DNA of 49,433 bases, taken from the NCBI GenBank assembly GCA_947040555.1, contig CAMRBW010000012.1, positions 1-49,433 on the forward strand, read 5' to 3'. Each line of letters opens with the position of its first letter. Within the stretch, counting starts at the first letter, position 1. The notes beneath the pieces are model-generated. The model was not told the origin of the DNA and searched no databases. It was given only the letters and a program-made list of their open reading frames with translations. This DNA comes from an uncultured Oceanospirillales bacterium. GTDB lineage: Bacteria > Pseudomonadota > Gammaproteobacteria > Pseudomonadales > Endozoicomonadaceae. Below, piece after piece: positions 18,414 to 28,035 of this stretch. Made by a program: the position numbers and the translations under genes.

Positions 18414-19196
18414 GCGGTGGGCAAGATGGCGTTCAAAAAATCCCGGTAACACTCTTGCGATAAAGCGGGCGCGCCAGTCGACATTGGACATCACCAGCAG
18501 TCGTTTGTCTTTTCTGGCGGCATGGTAGATCTCTTCGGCCACATCGTTTGGGGCGGTCGCTTTGCCTTTCATCTCTACCGGATTTGACGACACAGAACCG
18601 TCAGCCTGCAGGACATTTTTGTACATATCTGTGGCGGTAAAGCCGGGGCAGACCATCATGACCCGGACGCCTTTCTCTCGAAGCTCTACCCGGACACAAT
18701 CAAAGAGTCCGTGCAGAGCATGTTTGCTGGCAGCACAAGCGCTTCGGTACCAGAGTGGAGCGACACCCGTTGTACTGCTCATGGTGATAATCTGTCCTTT
18801 ATTCGCTATCAACTGCTGCAGGGCTGACCGGACGCAGTGCAGGGCTCCGAAATAGTTGGTTTCCATCATCTTGTGGAAGACGCTCAGGCTGGTCTCCTCG
18901 AAGCGGGAGTGATGAACAATGCCCGCATTATTGATAAGCACATCAATCGAGCAAAAATCACTAACAATGAGGGAGAAGGTCTGCTCAACTTGCTGCGGGT
19001 CTCGAATATCGCAGAGATAACCCTGCGCTTGGATATTGCGGGATTCAAGATGCTCTGCAAGTGCAGCCAGCTGCTCTTCCCTGATATCAATCAGGGCGAT
19101 GCGAGCGCCGGCTTCACCAAAGCGGGCCGCAAGTGCTCTGCCTATGCCGCCACAAGCTCCGGTAATAACAACGGTTTTATTGCGGTAGTGAGGCAT
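18387..19196 (-). CDS. Short-chain dehydrogenase/reductase family protein lacking the catalytic tyrosine
   Basis: 269 aa. Rossmann fold with TGACGGIG near the N-terminus, DIRDPQQV, NNAGIVHH and the catalytic-Ser strand ITMSSTTG. The usual YxxxK motif reads CAASK: the Tyr codon is TGT at 18735-18737, one transition from TAT. A Tyr lies four residues further upstream (WYRSAC) but at the wrong spacing. Lys and the VCPGFTATDM segment after it are kept. Overall it resembles the DHRS7-like membrane-associated SDR group. Either it has lost redox activity or it uses another acid. NAD(P) preference is unclear. Its 3' end overlaps the DedA-PAP2 gene. Confidence 0.88.
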   Translation of the reverse strand: MPHYRNKTVVITGACGGIGRALAARFGEAGARIALIDIREEQLAALAEHLESRNIQAQGYLCDIRDPQQVEQTFSLIVSDFCSIDVLINNAGIVHHSRFEETSLSVFHKMMETNYFGALHCVRSALQQLIANKGQIITMSSTTGVAPLWYRSACAASKHALHGLFDCVRVELREKGVRVMMVCPGFTATDMYKNVLQADGSVSSNPVEMKGKATAPNDVAEEIYHAARKDKRLLVMSNVDWRARFIARVLPGFFERHLAHRLTGVIQTY

Positions 19197-19223
19197 GGAA
19201 AAACTCCTTGTAAGGCGTAAGGA

Positions 19224-19958
19224 TTAACGGGAGAAGGTGTACTTCTCTCTTTTTATCTCACGGGGACCAAAACCACGCTCGATAAGTTGTTTAACGCAGT
19301 CGTCTATCATGAACGGATTGCCGCACAGGTAGATAAGGTCCTCACCGGGAGTGAGCGAAATCTCTTCAAGACGGTACTGAACGTAGCCGGAATATTCGTT
19401 TGCAGTGGTGTTTACATTCTGTTCCCTGCTGAGACAGGCATTGAAAAAAATGCTGTCTGAACTCTCAGCCAGTTTTTGAAAGTCGTCGGTGTAGAACAGA
19501 TCACCGCGCTGCCGGGCTCCCATAAGAATGTGTATAGCTTGCCCTTGTCGTCCAAGCTGTTCCAGTTGCGGTAGCATGGCGCGGTAGGGGGCAACTCCCG
19601 TCCCGGTGCCGACAAATATCAACCTTTTGGGGTGTTGCTCCGGCAGCGTCAGCATGCCGAAGGGGCCGGACATTTGGAACGTGTTGCCAACCTTTGCGTT
19701 AGAGAAACACTCACTCGCCTTGCCCTCTTTGACCAGACCGATAGCGATCTCCAGCACTCCCTCAGACTTCAGCTGTTCAGGCGAGCTGGCAATGCTGTAA
19801 CTGCGTTTCAGCTCTTCGCCGTTGTGCTCAAACAGGATGGAGATGAACTGACCCGCCTCGAAGGTTGGTGGTTCCGTGACCCGGAACGTTAGTCCCAGGG
19901 TGTTATCTGCCAGTTTTTTGTTGGCGATTAGCTCCATATCGTAGGTGGGTCTGCCCAT
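19224..19958 (-). CDS. fpr: Ferredoxin--NADP+ reductase
   Basis: 244 aa. FAD domain with FEAGQFISI and RSYSIAS (flavin binding), then the NAD(P) domain with FVGTGTGVAPYRAM and YLCGNPFMIDD. The C-terminus is REKYTFSR, short and without the terminal aromatic stack of plant-type enzymes. It shuttles electrons between NADPH and ferredoxin or flavodoxin. I choose ATG 19958 with GGGAGC seven bases upstream, and a frame extension to 20012 is unlikely. It is divergent from the VTT-domain gene, 52 bp away, and 27 bp upstream of the SDR gene on the same strand. Confidence 0.85.
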   Translation of the reverse strand: MGRPTYDMELIANKKLADNTLGLTFRVTEPPTFEAGQFISILFEHNGEELKRSYSIASSPEQLKSEGVLEIAIGLVKEGKASECFSNAKVGNTFQMSGPFGMLTLPEQHPKRLIFVGTGTGVAPYRAMLPQLEQLGRQGQAIHILMGARQRGDLFYTDDFQKLAESSDSIFFNACLSREQNVNTTANEYSGYVQYRLEEISLTPGEDLIYLCGNPFMIDDCVKQLIERGFGPREIKREKYTFSR

Positions 19959-20010
19959 ATATGCTCCCGTTGCAGTGCCAAGGTTTCTATCAGAATGGCA
20001 TAATTGCCCC

Positions 20011-20730
20011 ATGAAAGTTAACTTACTCCTAAGGAAATGCCATGGATTGCGCCAGCTCTGCCATGGAAATCGAAATCTGGCCGTGGCTCTGGCTGTTTTC
20101 TCTGTTATGCCTCTGATTTTCAGCTCTGTGCTGGGGGGCTGGTTGCTGAACTATAGGGAACTGGTCAGTGACTGGATTGTTACCGCAGGTGCTCTGCCCA
20201 TTCTGGCTTTTGCTGTAACCATGGCCCTGGGATTGACCCCGACAACATTTGTAGCCCTGGTGTGTGGATTCTTTGTGGGCTTTGAGGGCACAGGTTATCT
20301 GGTGCTCGCCTACGTACTGGCGTCGGGCGCAGGTTATGGATTGGGGCAATGGCTGGACGGTGGTCGTTTTATGCACAGCCTGGAGCACTATCCTCTGGCT
20401 GAAAAAGTGGCCGCTGACCTTGGCCATCGCCCGGTGATGATGTTGATTCTGGTGCGGCTATCGCCAGCCTTGCCATTCTGCCTGATGAACCTGCTGATGG
20501 CTGCCCTGCGGGTCAGGTTTGATCTTTACCTGCTCGCTGGAGCTATTGGCATGTTACCTCGCACTTTGCTTTCGCTCTGGATCGGCAGTCAGTCCCGTGA
20601 TCTGGTGGAGTTGCTGCAAAGTGGTGGCGGTACGCAGGAAACCGTGGCAGTTATCGTTGGCAGCATGGTAACTGTTGTACTGTTTGTTTGGCTGGTCATG
20701 CGCCGTATTAAGCACCTTGGGCGCACGTAG
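20011..20730 (+). CDS. TVP38/TMEM64 (VTT domain) membrane protein
   Basis: 239 aa, about five membrane helices. The VTT/SNARE-associated family signature is seen in LTPTTFVALVCGFFVGFEGT, ASGAGYGLGQWL (GxxxGxxxG), ILVRLSPALPFCLMNLLMA and IGMLPRTLLSLWIGS. The family is related to DedA and eukaryotic lipid scramblases, and TVP38-like proteins in bacteria are of uncertain substrate. The start is set at ATG 20011, and the frame is open further upstream. A second VTT-family protein (DedA-PAP2) lies 3 kb away. Confidence 0.83.
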   Translation: MKVNLLLRKCHGLRQLCHGNRNLAVALAVFSVMPLIFSSVLGGWLLNYRELVSDWIVTAGALPILAFAVTMALGLTPTTFVALVCGFFVGFEGTGYLVLAYVLASGAGYGLGQWLDGGRFMHSLEHYPLAEKVAADLGHRPVMMLILVRLSPALPFCLMNLLMAALRVRFDLYLLAGAIGMLPRTLLSLWIGSQSRDLVELLQSGGGTQETVAVIVGSMVTVVLFVWLVMRRIKHLGRT

Positions 20731-21470
20731 CGTGTTGGGGAAAACAGAGTAGCTAACGGGGTTGTTATTGAGAAAATCGGAAGTGGGGGTATCGAATGTT
20801 TGAATTATATTCACAGAAGGGGAGAGAGTCATATGAATGCTATACAATCTACAGTACAAAAATTGAGGAGTCCGTCCATCTCTTTGTCTGAACAGGGAGG
20901 CAAAAGCGTCAGTAGAATCGGCCGGAGGAAGGCGCAGCTTAAAAATCAAAGTGAGTGCCGAAGCACTAATACTGGCCAAGAAGGCCAATCCAAATCGGCT
21001 TACAATTCTACGACTAGCTATTAAAAAAGACTGGCAACAGGTCTGCCTGGCAAGAAAGCCAAAGCTGGGTGTTCAGTTTTGCCAGCAAAAGGTGAGCAGT
21101 TACGGATGAAAGACGGAAAAAATTATAAAGAACTTCACCGTATGGATGAAATTAAAAAATTGTTCAACGCCAGAAGAAATAATCTCCGAAATCAAGAGCT
21201 ATATAAAAGAACTCGAAAGCCGACTTGCTTCATCTAGTATGGACTCTGATTATGCCGAATTCATATTACTGAAATCAAACGAGAAACCTAGCTGCCCCGG
21301 TATTTTTGTAGATGGGGGCTCGTATGATGTATTTTAACTTCGACACTGGGCTTATTGCTTGAATCCAGCACCGCCTGAGCGCGACCGTTGCCACAGCCCT
21401 CTTCGGGGCATCTATGACTTGTAGAAAAAAGTACAGGAGTCGCTCTTTGTGATTTGGTGTACATTCGTGC
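20731..21470. other. Gene-poor stretch with short ORFs only
   Basis: About 740 bp with no recognisable gene. GC is lower than in the neighbours around 21.1-21.35 kb. Two short frames have some support: 20833-21024 (next entry) and 21146-21337 (63 codons, EEIISEIKSYIKELESRLAS), the latter without a clear ribosome site. A third frame near 20.94-21.12 kb reads KVSAEALILAKKANPNRL, which looks protein-like and could be a frame-shifted continuation of the first. Remnants of a degraded gene are possible. Confidence 0.5.
20833..21024 (+). CDS. Possible small hypothetical protein
   Basis: 63 codons starting MNAIQSTVQKLRS, basic and polar, no membrane segment. The main argument is the strong ribosome site GGGGAGAGAG ending six bases before ATG 20833. 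The second half (Ser/Asn/Gln-rich) looks less protein-like than the +1/+2 frame over the same bases, so a frameshift may have truncated a longer gene. No family recognised. Confidence 0.3.
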   Translation: MNAIQSTVQKLRSPSISLSEQGGKSVSRIGRRKAQLKNQSECRSTNTGQEGQSKSAYNSTTSY

Positions 21471-21492
21471 CGGTGCCAGGAGATAGGCACCG
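21471..21492 (-). terminator. Hairpin downstream of hrpB
   Basis: CGGTGCC/GGCACCG with an 8-base loop, extendable by a bulged GTG/CAC pair, about 50 bp beyond the hrpB stop on the minus strand. There is no U-run directly after it on that strand. It is the likeliest end of the hrpB transcript. Confidence 0.4.
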
Positions 21493-21542
21493 CACATCAC
21501 CTTTTTAGGCTCAGAATAATTGATTGCTTACCAGCCACGGTT

Positions 21543-24095
21543 CTACTTGCTTGTATTCTTAGGTTTACACCTTGACGTAGGCAGAGCATTCAGGGGGTTT
21601 TCAGGCCAAGGGTGCTTGGGATATCTACCTTTTAACTCTCTCTTTACTTCCTGATAGGTACTGTTCCAAAAGTTACGCAGATCACGGGTTTTCTGCACGG
21701 GTCGCCGCGCCGGGGATAGTAATTCAATGGTCAGTGGAATTTTCCCGTAGGCGAGGCGTGGCGTATCCAAGAGGCCGAAGAGCTCTTGAAGCTTTACCGC
21801 CAAAATTGGTTCTTGTGGGTTGCTGTAATCAATTCGAATGTGAGAGCCACTCGGTACTTCCAGTTTTTCCGGCGCTTCTTTCTCCAGCTCCTGCATACGA
21901 GACCAGTCCATAGACGACTGCAGGCACTGGACAAGATTCAGTTTTTTCAGATGTTCGATTCGGGACATTCCGTTAATAAACGGAGCCAACCAGGTTTCCA
22001 TTGAATCAAGCAAAGCTGTTTCGCCGAAATCGGGCCAGCTGCTATCCACAGCATGTAGGCACTGAACACGCTGGCGAAATGATTCGCTTTCTTTGTCCCA
22101 TGGCAGAACTGAAAGCCCAGGTTCCCGTATACCGGCCAGCAGACCTTGAATAATAAGTTCGGGATTTAAATTACGAAGAGGGAGGCAGCTCAGGTTCAGG
22201 GCACCGAACCGCTCAATACGATTGGCGACCACGGCCTTCTCTTTTTTATCCCAACGAATATCGTCGAGTATGGTGATCTGGTCGGCAAACAACTCTTCGA
22301 TGGTGTTCTCTGTGATTGGACAGGCGAGATAGACGTTGGCTTCCCGTTGATTGCTGTGACCACCAACCGAAGGTATGACCAGATAATTTTCTGCCGAAAG
22401 CGGTTCCGCATTCCGAAAAGCAGCCCCCTGACCTCCACTCATCAGAAAGCGCCCATCCTGAGAACGGCGTTGTGCGACACGGTCTGGATAGGCACTGGCC
22501 AGCAGCAGTGAGACATCGTCGTTTTGATAATCTGTACGAGCCGGAGAACCGAGCCGTTGTCGCCACTGGTTGGCAAGTTGTCGGTGTCGGCTGATCTGGT
22601 TGCGGGAGATATTGACTCCGGGAATGCTCTGCCCTTCCAGTAGCGCGAGTCGCAGATTGATATCAACACCGGCCTCCCGATGACCGGCCAGCGGATCACG
22701 CTCATTCAGCAGAACACAGAGCTGGGCGGCGAGCCATTCGAGTTTATGCTCTTTGGCAGTCAGCACCATATGAGCCAGACGCGGATGCAGTCCCAGCCTG
22801 GCCATGGCCTGACCATGCGGAGTAATTCGATGGTGATTGCCCTCTTTACGCGTCGCGCCAAGCCTTGCCAGCAAATCCATAGCCTGTGCCAGAGCCGGTG
22901 CCGGAGGCGGAGTCAGCCATGCCAGTTCTGAAGAGTCACTTGCGCCCCAGGCCAGCAGTTCCAGTGCCAGCGGCGTCAGGTCTGCCGCTGTGATTTCTGG
23001 TGCGCTGTGGGCGATGAGCTGTTGCTGTTCGGACGCGGTCCATAAACGGTAACAGTGACCAGGTGCCAAACGACCCGCCCGGCCTGCCCGCTGTTCGGCG
23101 CTGGCTTTGGAGACTCTCAAAGTATCGAGTCGGGACATACCAGAACGTGGATCAAAGTAGGGAACCCGCATCAGCCCCGCATCGACAACAATATGCACAC
23201 CTTCAATCGTCAAACTCGACTCGGCAATGGCCGTTGCCAGAACCACTTTACGTTGACCATTGGGCGCTGGTTGAATGGCCTGATCCTGCGCCTGTTTGTT
23301 CAGATCTCCATAGAGCTGATGAACGGTGACGTTTGTTGGCAGAGTGTTATCGAGAACTTCTGCAATCTGTCGTATTTCACCGGATCCTGGAAGAAATACC
23401 AGCACACTGCCTTCATGTTGTTCAATCGCGGTTCGGATTGTTGCTGCACACTGATTGATCAGTTCGCGACGATCATCTTTAGCCAGTGGTCGCTCCCGAT
23501 AGTAGCAGCTGACCGGATAGCAGCGACCTTCACTCTGTATGACCGGGCATTGCAGAAATGCTGCCATTTCTGTTGTTGCCAGTGTGGCGGACATCACCAG
23601 AATTTTCAGAGGATTGTCGTTTTCCCGGTATCCTTCCTGGCACTGCAGCGCCAGCGCCAGACCGAGATCAGCCTGAAGGGATCGCTCGTGGAATTCATCG
23701 AAAATGACAAGACCAATGCCTTCCAGTGATGGGTTGGATTGCAGCATGCGGGTCAAAACCCCTTCGGTGACAACCTCAATGCGGGTTTTGGCGCTGACTC
23801 TGGTATCCAGCTGCATGCGCCAGCCGACGGTTTCACCTACTTTCTCACCCAATAACTCCGCCATTCGACGGGCAACAGATCGTGCTGCTAAACGACGAGG
23901 TTCAAGTAATAAAATCTTCTGGTCCGTCAAAAATTCGGCTTGCATAAGATCCAGTGGTACAAGCGTAGTTTTACCTGCACCGGGGGGAGCTTGCAGCAGA
24001 AGACGATGCTCTTTTATTAGGGCCTGACGCAGCTCGGGCAGAATAGTGCAGATGGGCAGGTCATCAGGAAGTACGGGAGTTAAGGGTGCCGGCAT
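21543..24095 (-). CDS. hrpB: ATP-dependent helicase HrpB (DEAH family)
   Basis: 850 aa, full-length for HrpB (E. coli about 810-820). Superfamily 2 RNA-helicase-type motifs: Walker A APPGAGKTT near residue 40, LLEPRRLAARS (Ia), DEFHERS (II, the DExH box), MSATL (III), LVFLPGSGEIRQI (IV), ATAIAESSLTI (V) and QRAGRAGRLAPG (VI). These are followed by the HA2-like region and the HrpB C-terminal domain ending in RYPKHPWPENPLNALPT. The cellular role is ill-defined in most bacteria. It stands alone as a single transcription unit, with a 230-bp gap to the divergent kinase gene. Confidence 0.96.
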   Translation of the reverse strand: MPAPLTPVLPDDLPICTILPELRQALIKEHRLLLQAPPGAGKTTLVPLDLMQAEFLTDQKILLLEPRRLAARSVARRMAELLGEKVGETVGWRMQLDTRVSAKTRIEVVTEGVLTRMLQSNPSLEGIGLVIFDEFHERSLQADLGLALALQCQEGYRENDNPLKILVMSATLATTEMAAFLQCPVIQSEGRCYPVSCYYRERPLAKDDRRELINQCAATIRTAIEQHEGSVLVFLPGSGEIRQIAEVLDNTLPTNVTVHQLYGDLNKQAQDQAIQPAPNGQRKVVLATAIAESSLTIEGVHIVVDAGLMRVPYFDPRSGMSRLDTLRVSKASAEQRAGRAGRLAPGHCYRLWTASEQQQLIAHSAPEITAADLTPLALELLAWGASDSSELAWLTPPPAPALAQAMDLLARLGATRKEGNHHRITPHGQAMARLGLHPRLAHMVLTAKEHKLEWLAAQLCVLLNERDPLAGHREAGVDINLRLALLEGQSIPGVNISRNQISRHRQLANQWRQRLGSPARTDYQNDDVSLLLASAYPDRVAQRRSQDGRFLMSGGQGAAFRNAEPLSAENYLVIPSVGGHSNQREANVYLACPITENTIEELFADQITILDDIRWDKKEKAVVANRIERFGALNLSCLPLRNLNPELIIQGLLAGIREPGLSVLPWDKESESFRQRVQCLHAVDSSWPDFGETALLDSMETWLAPFINGMSRIEHLKKLNLVQCLQSSMDWSRMQELEKEAPEKLEVPSGSHIRIDYSNPQEPILAVKLQELFGLLDTPRLAYGKIPLTIELLSPARRPVQKTRDLRNFWNSTYQEVKRELKGRYPKHPWPENPLNALPTSRCKPKNTSK

Positions 24096-24327
24096 TGAGG
24101 GTCAGTAGCTCAGGATAGTTCGATGAAGTAACACCATTTTGCCACTGAATTGTGACGGAAGTCATGGATGTCATAAAGCATCTGCATAATGCGGTTAGCA
24201 GTGCGGTGAGTGCCTATAGGTTATGTTTCTTCCACAGGGTAGGTTTATACACTTTATTTAGTACACCTGTGATTTTCACAGGGCGATATCTCTTCCTGAA
24301 TATTTCTGAAGTTACAGAGGATTGTGC

Positions 24328-27300
24328 GTGGTCCTTTCGATAAGACAAAAAATTATTTTTTATACAGCTGTTCCGGTCGCGCTTATCTTTACCACTATTT
24401 TTTCTCTGTCACTGTTCAGGAATATAAACAGTGAAATATGGTACATGGAAGCGCATCTGGCCAATATGGTCACTGCGAGTGCCAAACAATTCAAAAGATC
24501 CTTGGGCGCTGTCAAACTGGTGAGTAGGGGTATGGCATCACAAGTGGAATTGATGACCAGCCGTAATAACCAACAGCGCAAGCTCGTCATAGAAGCTCTT
24601 CTTCGCTCAGTAGAATTCGTTGAGGGTATAGGGCTGATCTATGACAAAGAGGGGCAGCCGCTGCAGGTCTCAATCTTCAAGACTGAGACCGACCATTGGG
24701 AGACCTTTGCCATAGAGGATCATCCCGATCTGGCTAGTTGGGCAAGAAAATTCCTCAGTAGCGGAGAGACTGAAAACTGGTCCCCGCAGATGAGTGTTAT
24801 TTTTGATTCTGATCCGGAGCAGCCTGAAACCTGGATGGGTTATCTGCATGGTGTTCGTCTTCAAGTAGATCCCTCCAGCAGTGTGATTGTTTTCGCATAT
24901 CTCGCTGCTGAAGATATTCCCAGCGGACCGCCAATCTATGGGATTCAGCCCCATATGGTGCTTGTGAACCCGCTAGGTCAGCGCATACCTGTTGGCAGAA
25001 ATTTATCTTCTGACGAGGACACTTTTTACACCCCCGATGTGTTAGAACAGTTGTCGTCTGCCGTAAAGGAGATAGAGCCGACAAAAGCACCTGTTATCCG
25101 CATATCTGTCGATGAGATCGATACGATTCTGGCCATGAAATCAGTGGGTGAAGCCGGCTGGACCATGATTGGGGCGATTCCTGAAGATGACATTTGCCAT
25201 TTTATTTGTACGGAAGTTTTGGTTCAAACGGCCAATTTGCTCCTCTCTCTGGCTCTGATTTTTGTCAGCCTGTGGTTCGGGACAGGGCTTATTCTCCGAC
25301 CGCTCCATTTGCTGGAGCGGGCCATGTCAAAAGTGGCTGAAGGTGATCTGGACGTTCGTGTTAAATTCAACGGCAATGATGAGGTCAGTTATCTTGCCGA
25401 CCGGTTTTCGGATATGACCTCGAAGCTGCAATGGAGGGGCAGACAGGAGTGGGAGACACGGACAGCCTCTTTTGAACATATCGTACAGACGCTGGGTGGG
25501 GACTATTTCTACTTTACCCATGATGCCAGCGGCTCTATTACTTACGTCAGTCCGTCTGTATTAAGGGTACTTGGTATTTCCGCAGAGGACTTTCGTACTT
25601 ATTACAGTACGCCTCAGCCTGATCAGCCCGCTGCCAAAAGAGATGCTGATACCTGGCGACTGGGGTCGGGTGTTCTTAGTGGCTCCAACTCCGGGATTTA
25701 TGAGGTTGAACTCCATGATGGACAGGGCAAAGTGCATCATCTTGAGGTGGTAAAAGTTCCGGTTTTTGATTGCGTGGGGCAGTTTGTTGGTGCTGAAGCG
25801 ATGGCACGGGACATCACCCGCCGGACGAGTGATGTGGTGCGTTTTCGGGGGTTGCTGGAGTCCGCACCTGATGCCATGGTGATTACCGATGTGAATGGCT
25901 GTATCACTATGGTCAATGCTCAGGCTGAGACGCTCCTGGGCTATTGGCGTTACAATCTGATCGGGAAAAGTGTCTCTATGTTGTTTGCTTCTGAAGACTG
26001 GGAGCGGTTTCCCTTTTTAGACATGAGTCCGACAATGCGGACAGAGTTCTATATTCGTACCGGTATGGAGCTGAGAGTTGTCACATTCAAGAACAAAACT
26101 ATTCCCGTCGAAATCACCCTGAGCCCCATTGAGACGCCGGATGGTGTGCTCATTTCTATCTTTATGCGTGACATCAATGATCGCCGCATCGCCGAGCGGG
26201 CACTGCGTACCAGTGAAGAGAGATTTCGTCGTATGGTTGAGGCTCTTCAGGAGGAGCATATCTTTTACACCCAGAAAGTCGATGGCACGTTTATCTTCGT
26301 GACAGAGTCAGTACAGAAAATTCTGGGTTATACACCATCACAGTTTATGGAAGGCATATTGACGCGTCTGCATCGCCAGCAAGACAAGGATCTGGTGAAT
26401 GATGTTTTCAAGAAGGTGATCAGTGGTCAGAAATGTTCTAGTTTTGAAGTTGAAATGATCAAGGCTGATGGTTCTGTGGGTGTGCTGGAGGTGTTCGACT
26501 CGCCTGCATTTGATGAAAATGGTGAGGTGACAGTTATTGAAGGTCTGCTCCGTGATCGTACCAGAGAAAGGGCTGCCGCTGTGGCGCTGGCTGAGGCTTG
26601 TGATGCCGCTGAAACCGCCAATGAAGCCAAAACACAGTTTCTGTCGCATATGAGTCATGAGCTGCGGACGCCTTTGAATGGTGTTCTGGGTTATTCCCAG
26701 CTGCTGCTGGCAGGAAGAGAAGTCAATCCAGAGCAGTATAATCAGCTGGTAGGTATCCAGACTTGTGGCAAGCACCTGCTGACCCTGATCAACGACATTC
26801 TCGATCTGACCAAGGCAGAGTCCGGGAACATGGAGATTGTCAACAACCCGTTCAATCTTCCCGTGTTAGGCAAAACCGTTGAGCAGATGCTCTGCCAAAA
26901 GGTAGAGCAGAAGGGGCTATCACTGAAGTTAATTATTAATCCTGAAGTGCCCGTATCCGTTATGGGGGATGAGACAAAAATACGACAGATTCTCATCAAC
27001 CTTGTGAGCAACGCCATTCAATATACCGAAGCAGGATGGATACAGCTTACTGTCTCTGTCAGAGAGGGGCAGCTCTGTTTTTCTGTTGAAGATAGCGGTA
27101 TAGGAATCAGCAAAGAGCAGATCGAGTATATTTTTACTCCGTTTCGGCAGGTCCGTGGTGAACATCATAAGGGCGGAACGGGGCTTGGCTTAGCCATCAG
27201 CCGTCGTATTGCCAGTGAGATGGGTGGTGCTCTGGAAGTGTTTAGTGAGTTTGGTATCGGTAGCAGCTTCCTGTTTACAATGCCTTTGCTGGCGGCTGGT

Positions 27301-28035
27301 GATCAGGATTATTCCGAGCCGTTCCAGATGCAGTATATCCGTGAAAGACGCCTTGATTCAGGCCAGAATGTGCGGGTTATGGTCGTTGATGACAGTGAAG
27401 TTAACAGCCACGTATTACTCCAGATGCTGGGTCAGGCCGGCTTTCGGGTGATCACTGTTGATAGTGGGCGTAAAGCGGTGGAGATCATCTCCAAAGAGCC
27501 TTGTGATCTGGTACTGATGGACTTACGCATGCCCGGCATGAGCGGTTTCAGAGCCGCTCGAATGATTCAGCGCCATTCCTGTAAACCCGGTTTACCTATT
27601 ATTGCTATTTCTGCCAGTCCTTATCCCTCGTTTCGCAAAAATATGCGTCGCTGGGGATTCGCAGACTTTATCAGCAAGCCTTACCGTAGTCAGGAATTGT
27701 TTCGAGTGATCTGTCGTCATTTGAATCTGCGCTGGCAGGAAAATCGGCACATGAGAGTTTTGACCGAGGTTGATGGCAAGCTCTCAATCAGTCCGGTATT
27801 GGCCATGGCTCTCATCAATGCGTTAGCGGATGCTGTGGATTTGGGTGACGTTGAAGATGTACGACATATAGTTGCAGAGTTTTTAGAGCAAAACAGTACC
27901 CACAATGCGAGTGTCGAATATTGGGTCAAAGAGATACACGCCTGCTGTGAGACGCTGGATTTTGAAACACTCAAGAAAATACTTGAGCAGTTGGAAGGTC
28001 ATGTTGTTGCAACGGTAGAAGATGCAGTGGCTTGA
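24328..28035 (+). CDS. Hybrid sensor histidine kinase with extracytoplasmic sensor, HAMP, three PAS domains and receiver
   Basis: 1235 aa. First membrane helix at residues about 10-30, a periplasmic dCache-like sensor to about residue 290, a second helix (LLLSLALIFVSLWFGTGLIL), HAMP, then three PAS domains (about nt 25460-25830, 25850-26200 and 26210-26570). HisKA has the phospho-His in SHMSHELRTPLNG. The ATPase domain has NLVSNAIQY, DSGIGIS and GGTGLGLAIS. The receiver has VMVVDDSEVNS and LMDLRMPGMSG. About 100 C-terminal helical residues follow and could be a degenerate Hpt-like bundle, although no His in a canonical context is seen. The start is GTG 24328, with GAGG seven bases upstream. 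Its last 14 bases overlap the longest frame of the next gene, indicating an operon. Confidence 0.93.
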   Translation: MVLSIRQKIIFYTAVPVALIFTTIFSLSLFRNINSEIWYMEAHLANMVTASAKQFKRSLGAVKLVSRGMASQVELMTSRNNQQRKLVIEALLRSVEFVEGIGLIYDKEGQPLQVSIFKTETDHWETFAIEDHPDLASWARKFLSSGETENWSPQMSVIFDSDPEQPETWMGYLHGVRLQVDPSSSVIVFAYLAAEDIPSGPPIYGIQPHMVLVNPLGQRIPVGRNLSSDEDTFYTPDVLEQLSSAVKEIEPTKAPVIRISVDEIDTILAMKSVGEAGWTMIGAIPEDDICHFICTEVLVQTANLLLSLALIFVSLWFGTGLILRPLHLLERAMSKVAEGDLDVRVKFNGNDEVSYLADRFSDMTSKLQWRGRQEWETRTASFEHIVQTLGGDYFYFTHDASGSITYVSPSVLRVLGISAEDFRTYYSTPQPDQPAAKRDADTWRLGSGVLSGSNSGIYEVELHDGQGKVHHLEVVKVPVFDCVGQFVGAEAMARDITRRTSDVVRFRGLLESAPDAMVITDVNGCITMVNAQAETLLGYWRYNLIGKSVSMLFASEDWERFPFLDMSPTMRTEFYIRTGMELRVVTFKNKTIPVEITLSPIETPDGVLISIFMRDINDRRIAERALRTSEERFRRMVEALQEEHIFYTQKVDGTFIFVTESVQKILGYTPSQFMEGILTRLHRQQDKDLVNDVFKKVISGQKCSSFEVEMIKADGSVGVLEVFDSPAFDENGEVTVIEGLLRDRTRERAAAVALAEACDAAETANEAKTQFLSHMSHELRTPLNGVLGYSQLLLAGREVNPEQYNQLVGIQTCGKHLLTLINDILDLTKAESGNMEIVNNPFNLPVLGKTVEQMLCQKVEQKGLSLKLIINPEVPVSVMGDETKIRQILINLVSNAIQYTEAGWIQLTVSVREGQLCFSVEDSGIGISKEQIEYIFTPFRQVRGEHHKGGTGLGLAISRRIASEMGGALEVFSEFGIGSSFLFTMPLLAAGDQDYSEPFQMQYIRERRLDSGQNVRVMVVDDSEVNSHVLLQMLGQAGFRVITVDSGRKAVEIISKEPCDLVLMDLRMPGMSGFRAARMIQRHSCKPGLPIIAISASPYPSFRKNMRRWGFADFISKPYRSQELFRVICRHLNLRWQENRHMRVLTEVDGKLSISPVLAMALINALADAVDLGDVEDVRHIVAEFLEQNSTHNASVEYWVKEIHACCETLDFETLKKILEQLEGHVVATVEDAVA

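Noticed and set aside
19960..20110. Inverted similarity between the frames QLCHSDRNL (minus, before fpr) and QLCHGNRNL (plus, VTT gene)
   Set aside because: Short, and the minus-strand part is not coding with the chosen fpr start. Probably coincidence or a small inverted duplication without consequence.
20554..20988. 144-codon minus-strand frame overlapping the end of the VTT-domain gene
   Set aside because: Low-complexity, no ribosome site, and half of it is antisense to a confident gene. The front part looks slightly protein-like but cannot be supported.
21351..21369. 19-bp sequence identical (inverted) to 43898-43916, with 12 bases also near 48356
   Set aside because: No similarity in the flanks. 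Could be a real short repeat, but two or three copies in one window are too few to call an element.
23055..23729. 224-codon frame opposite hrpB
   Set aside because: Antisense to the conserved helicase core, no family features.
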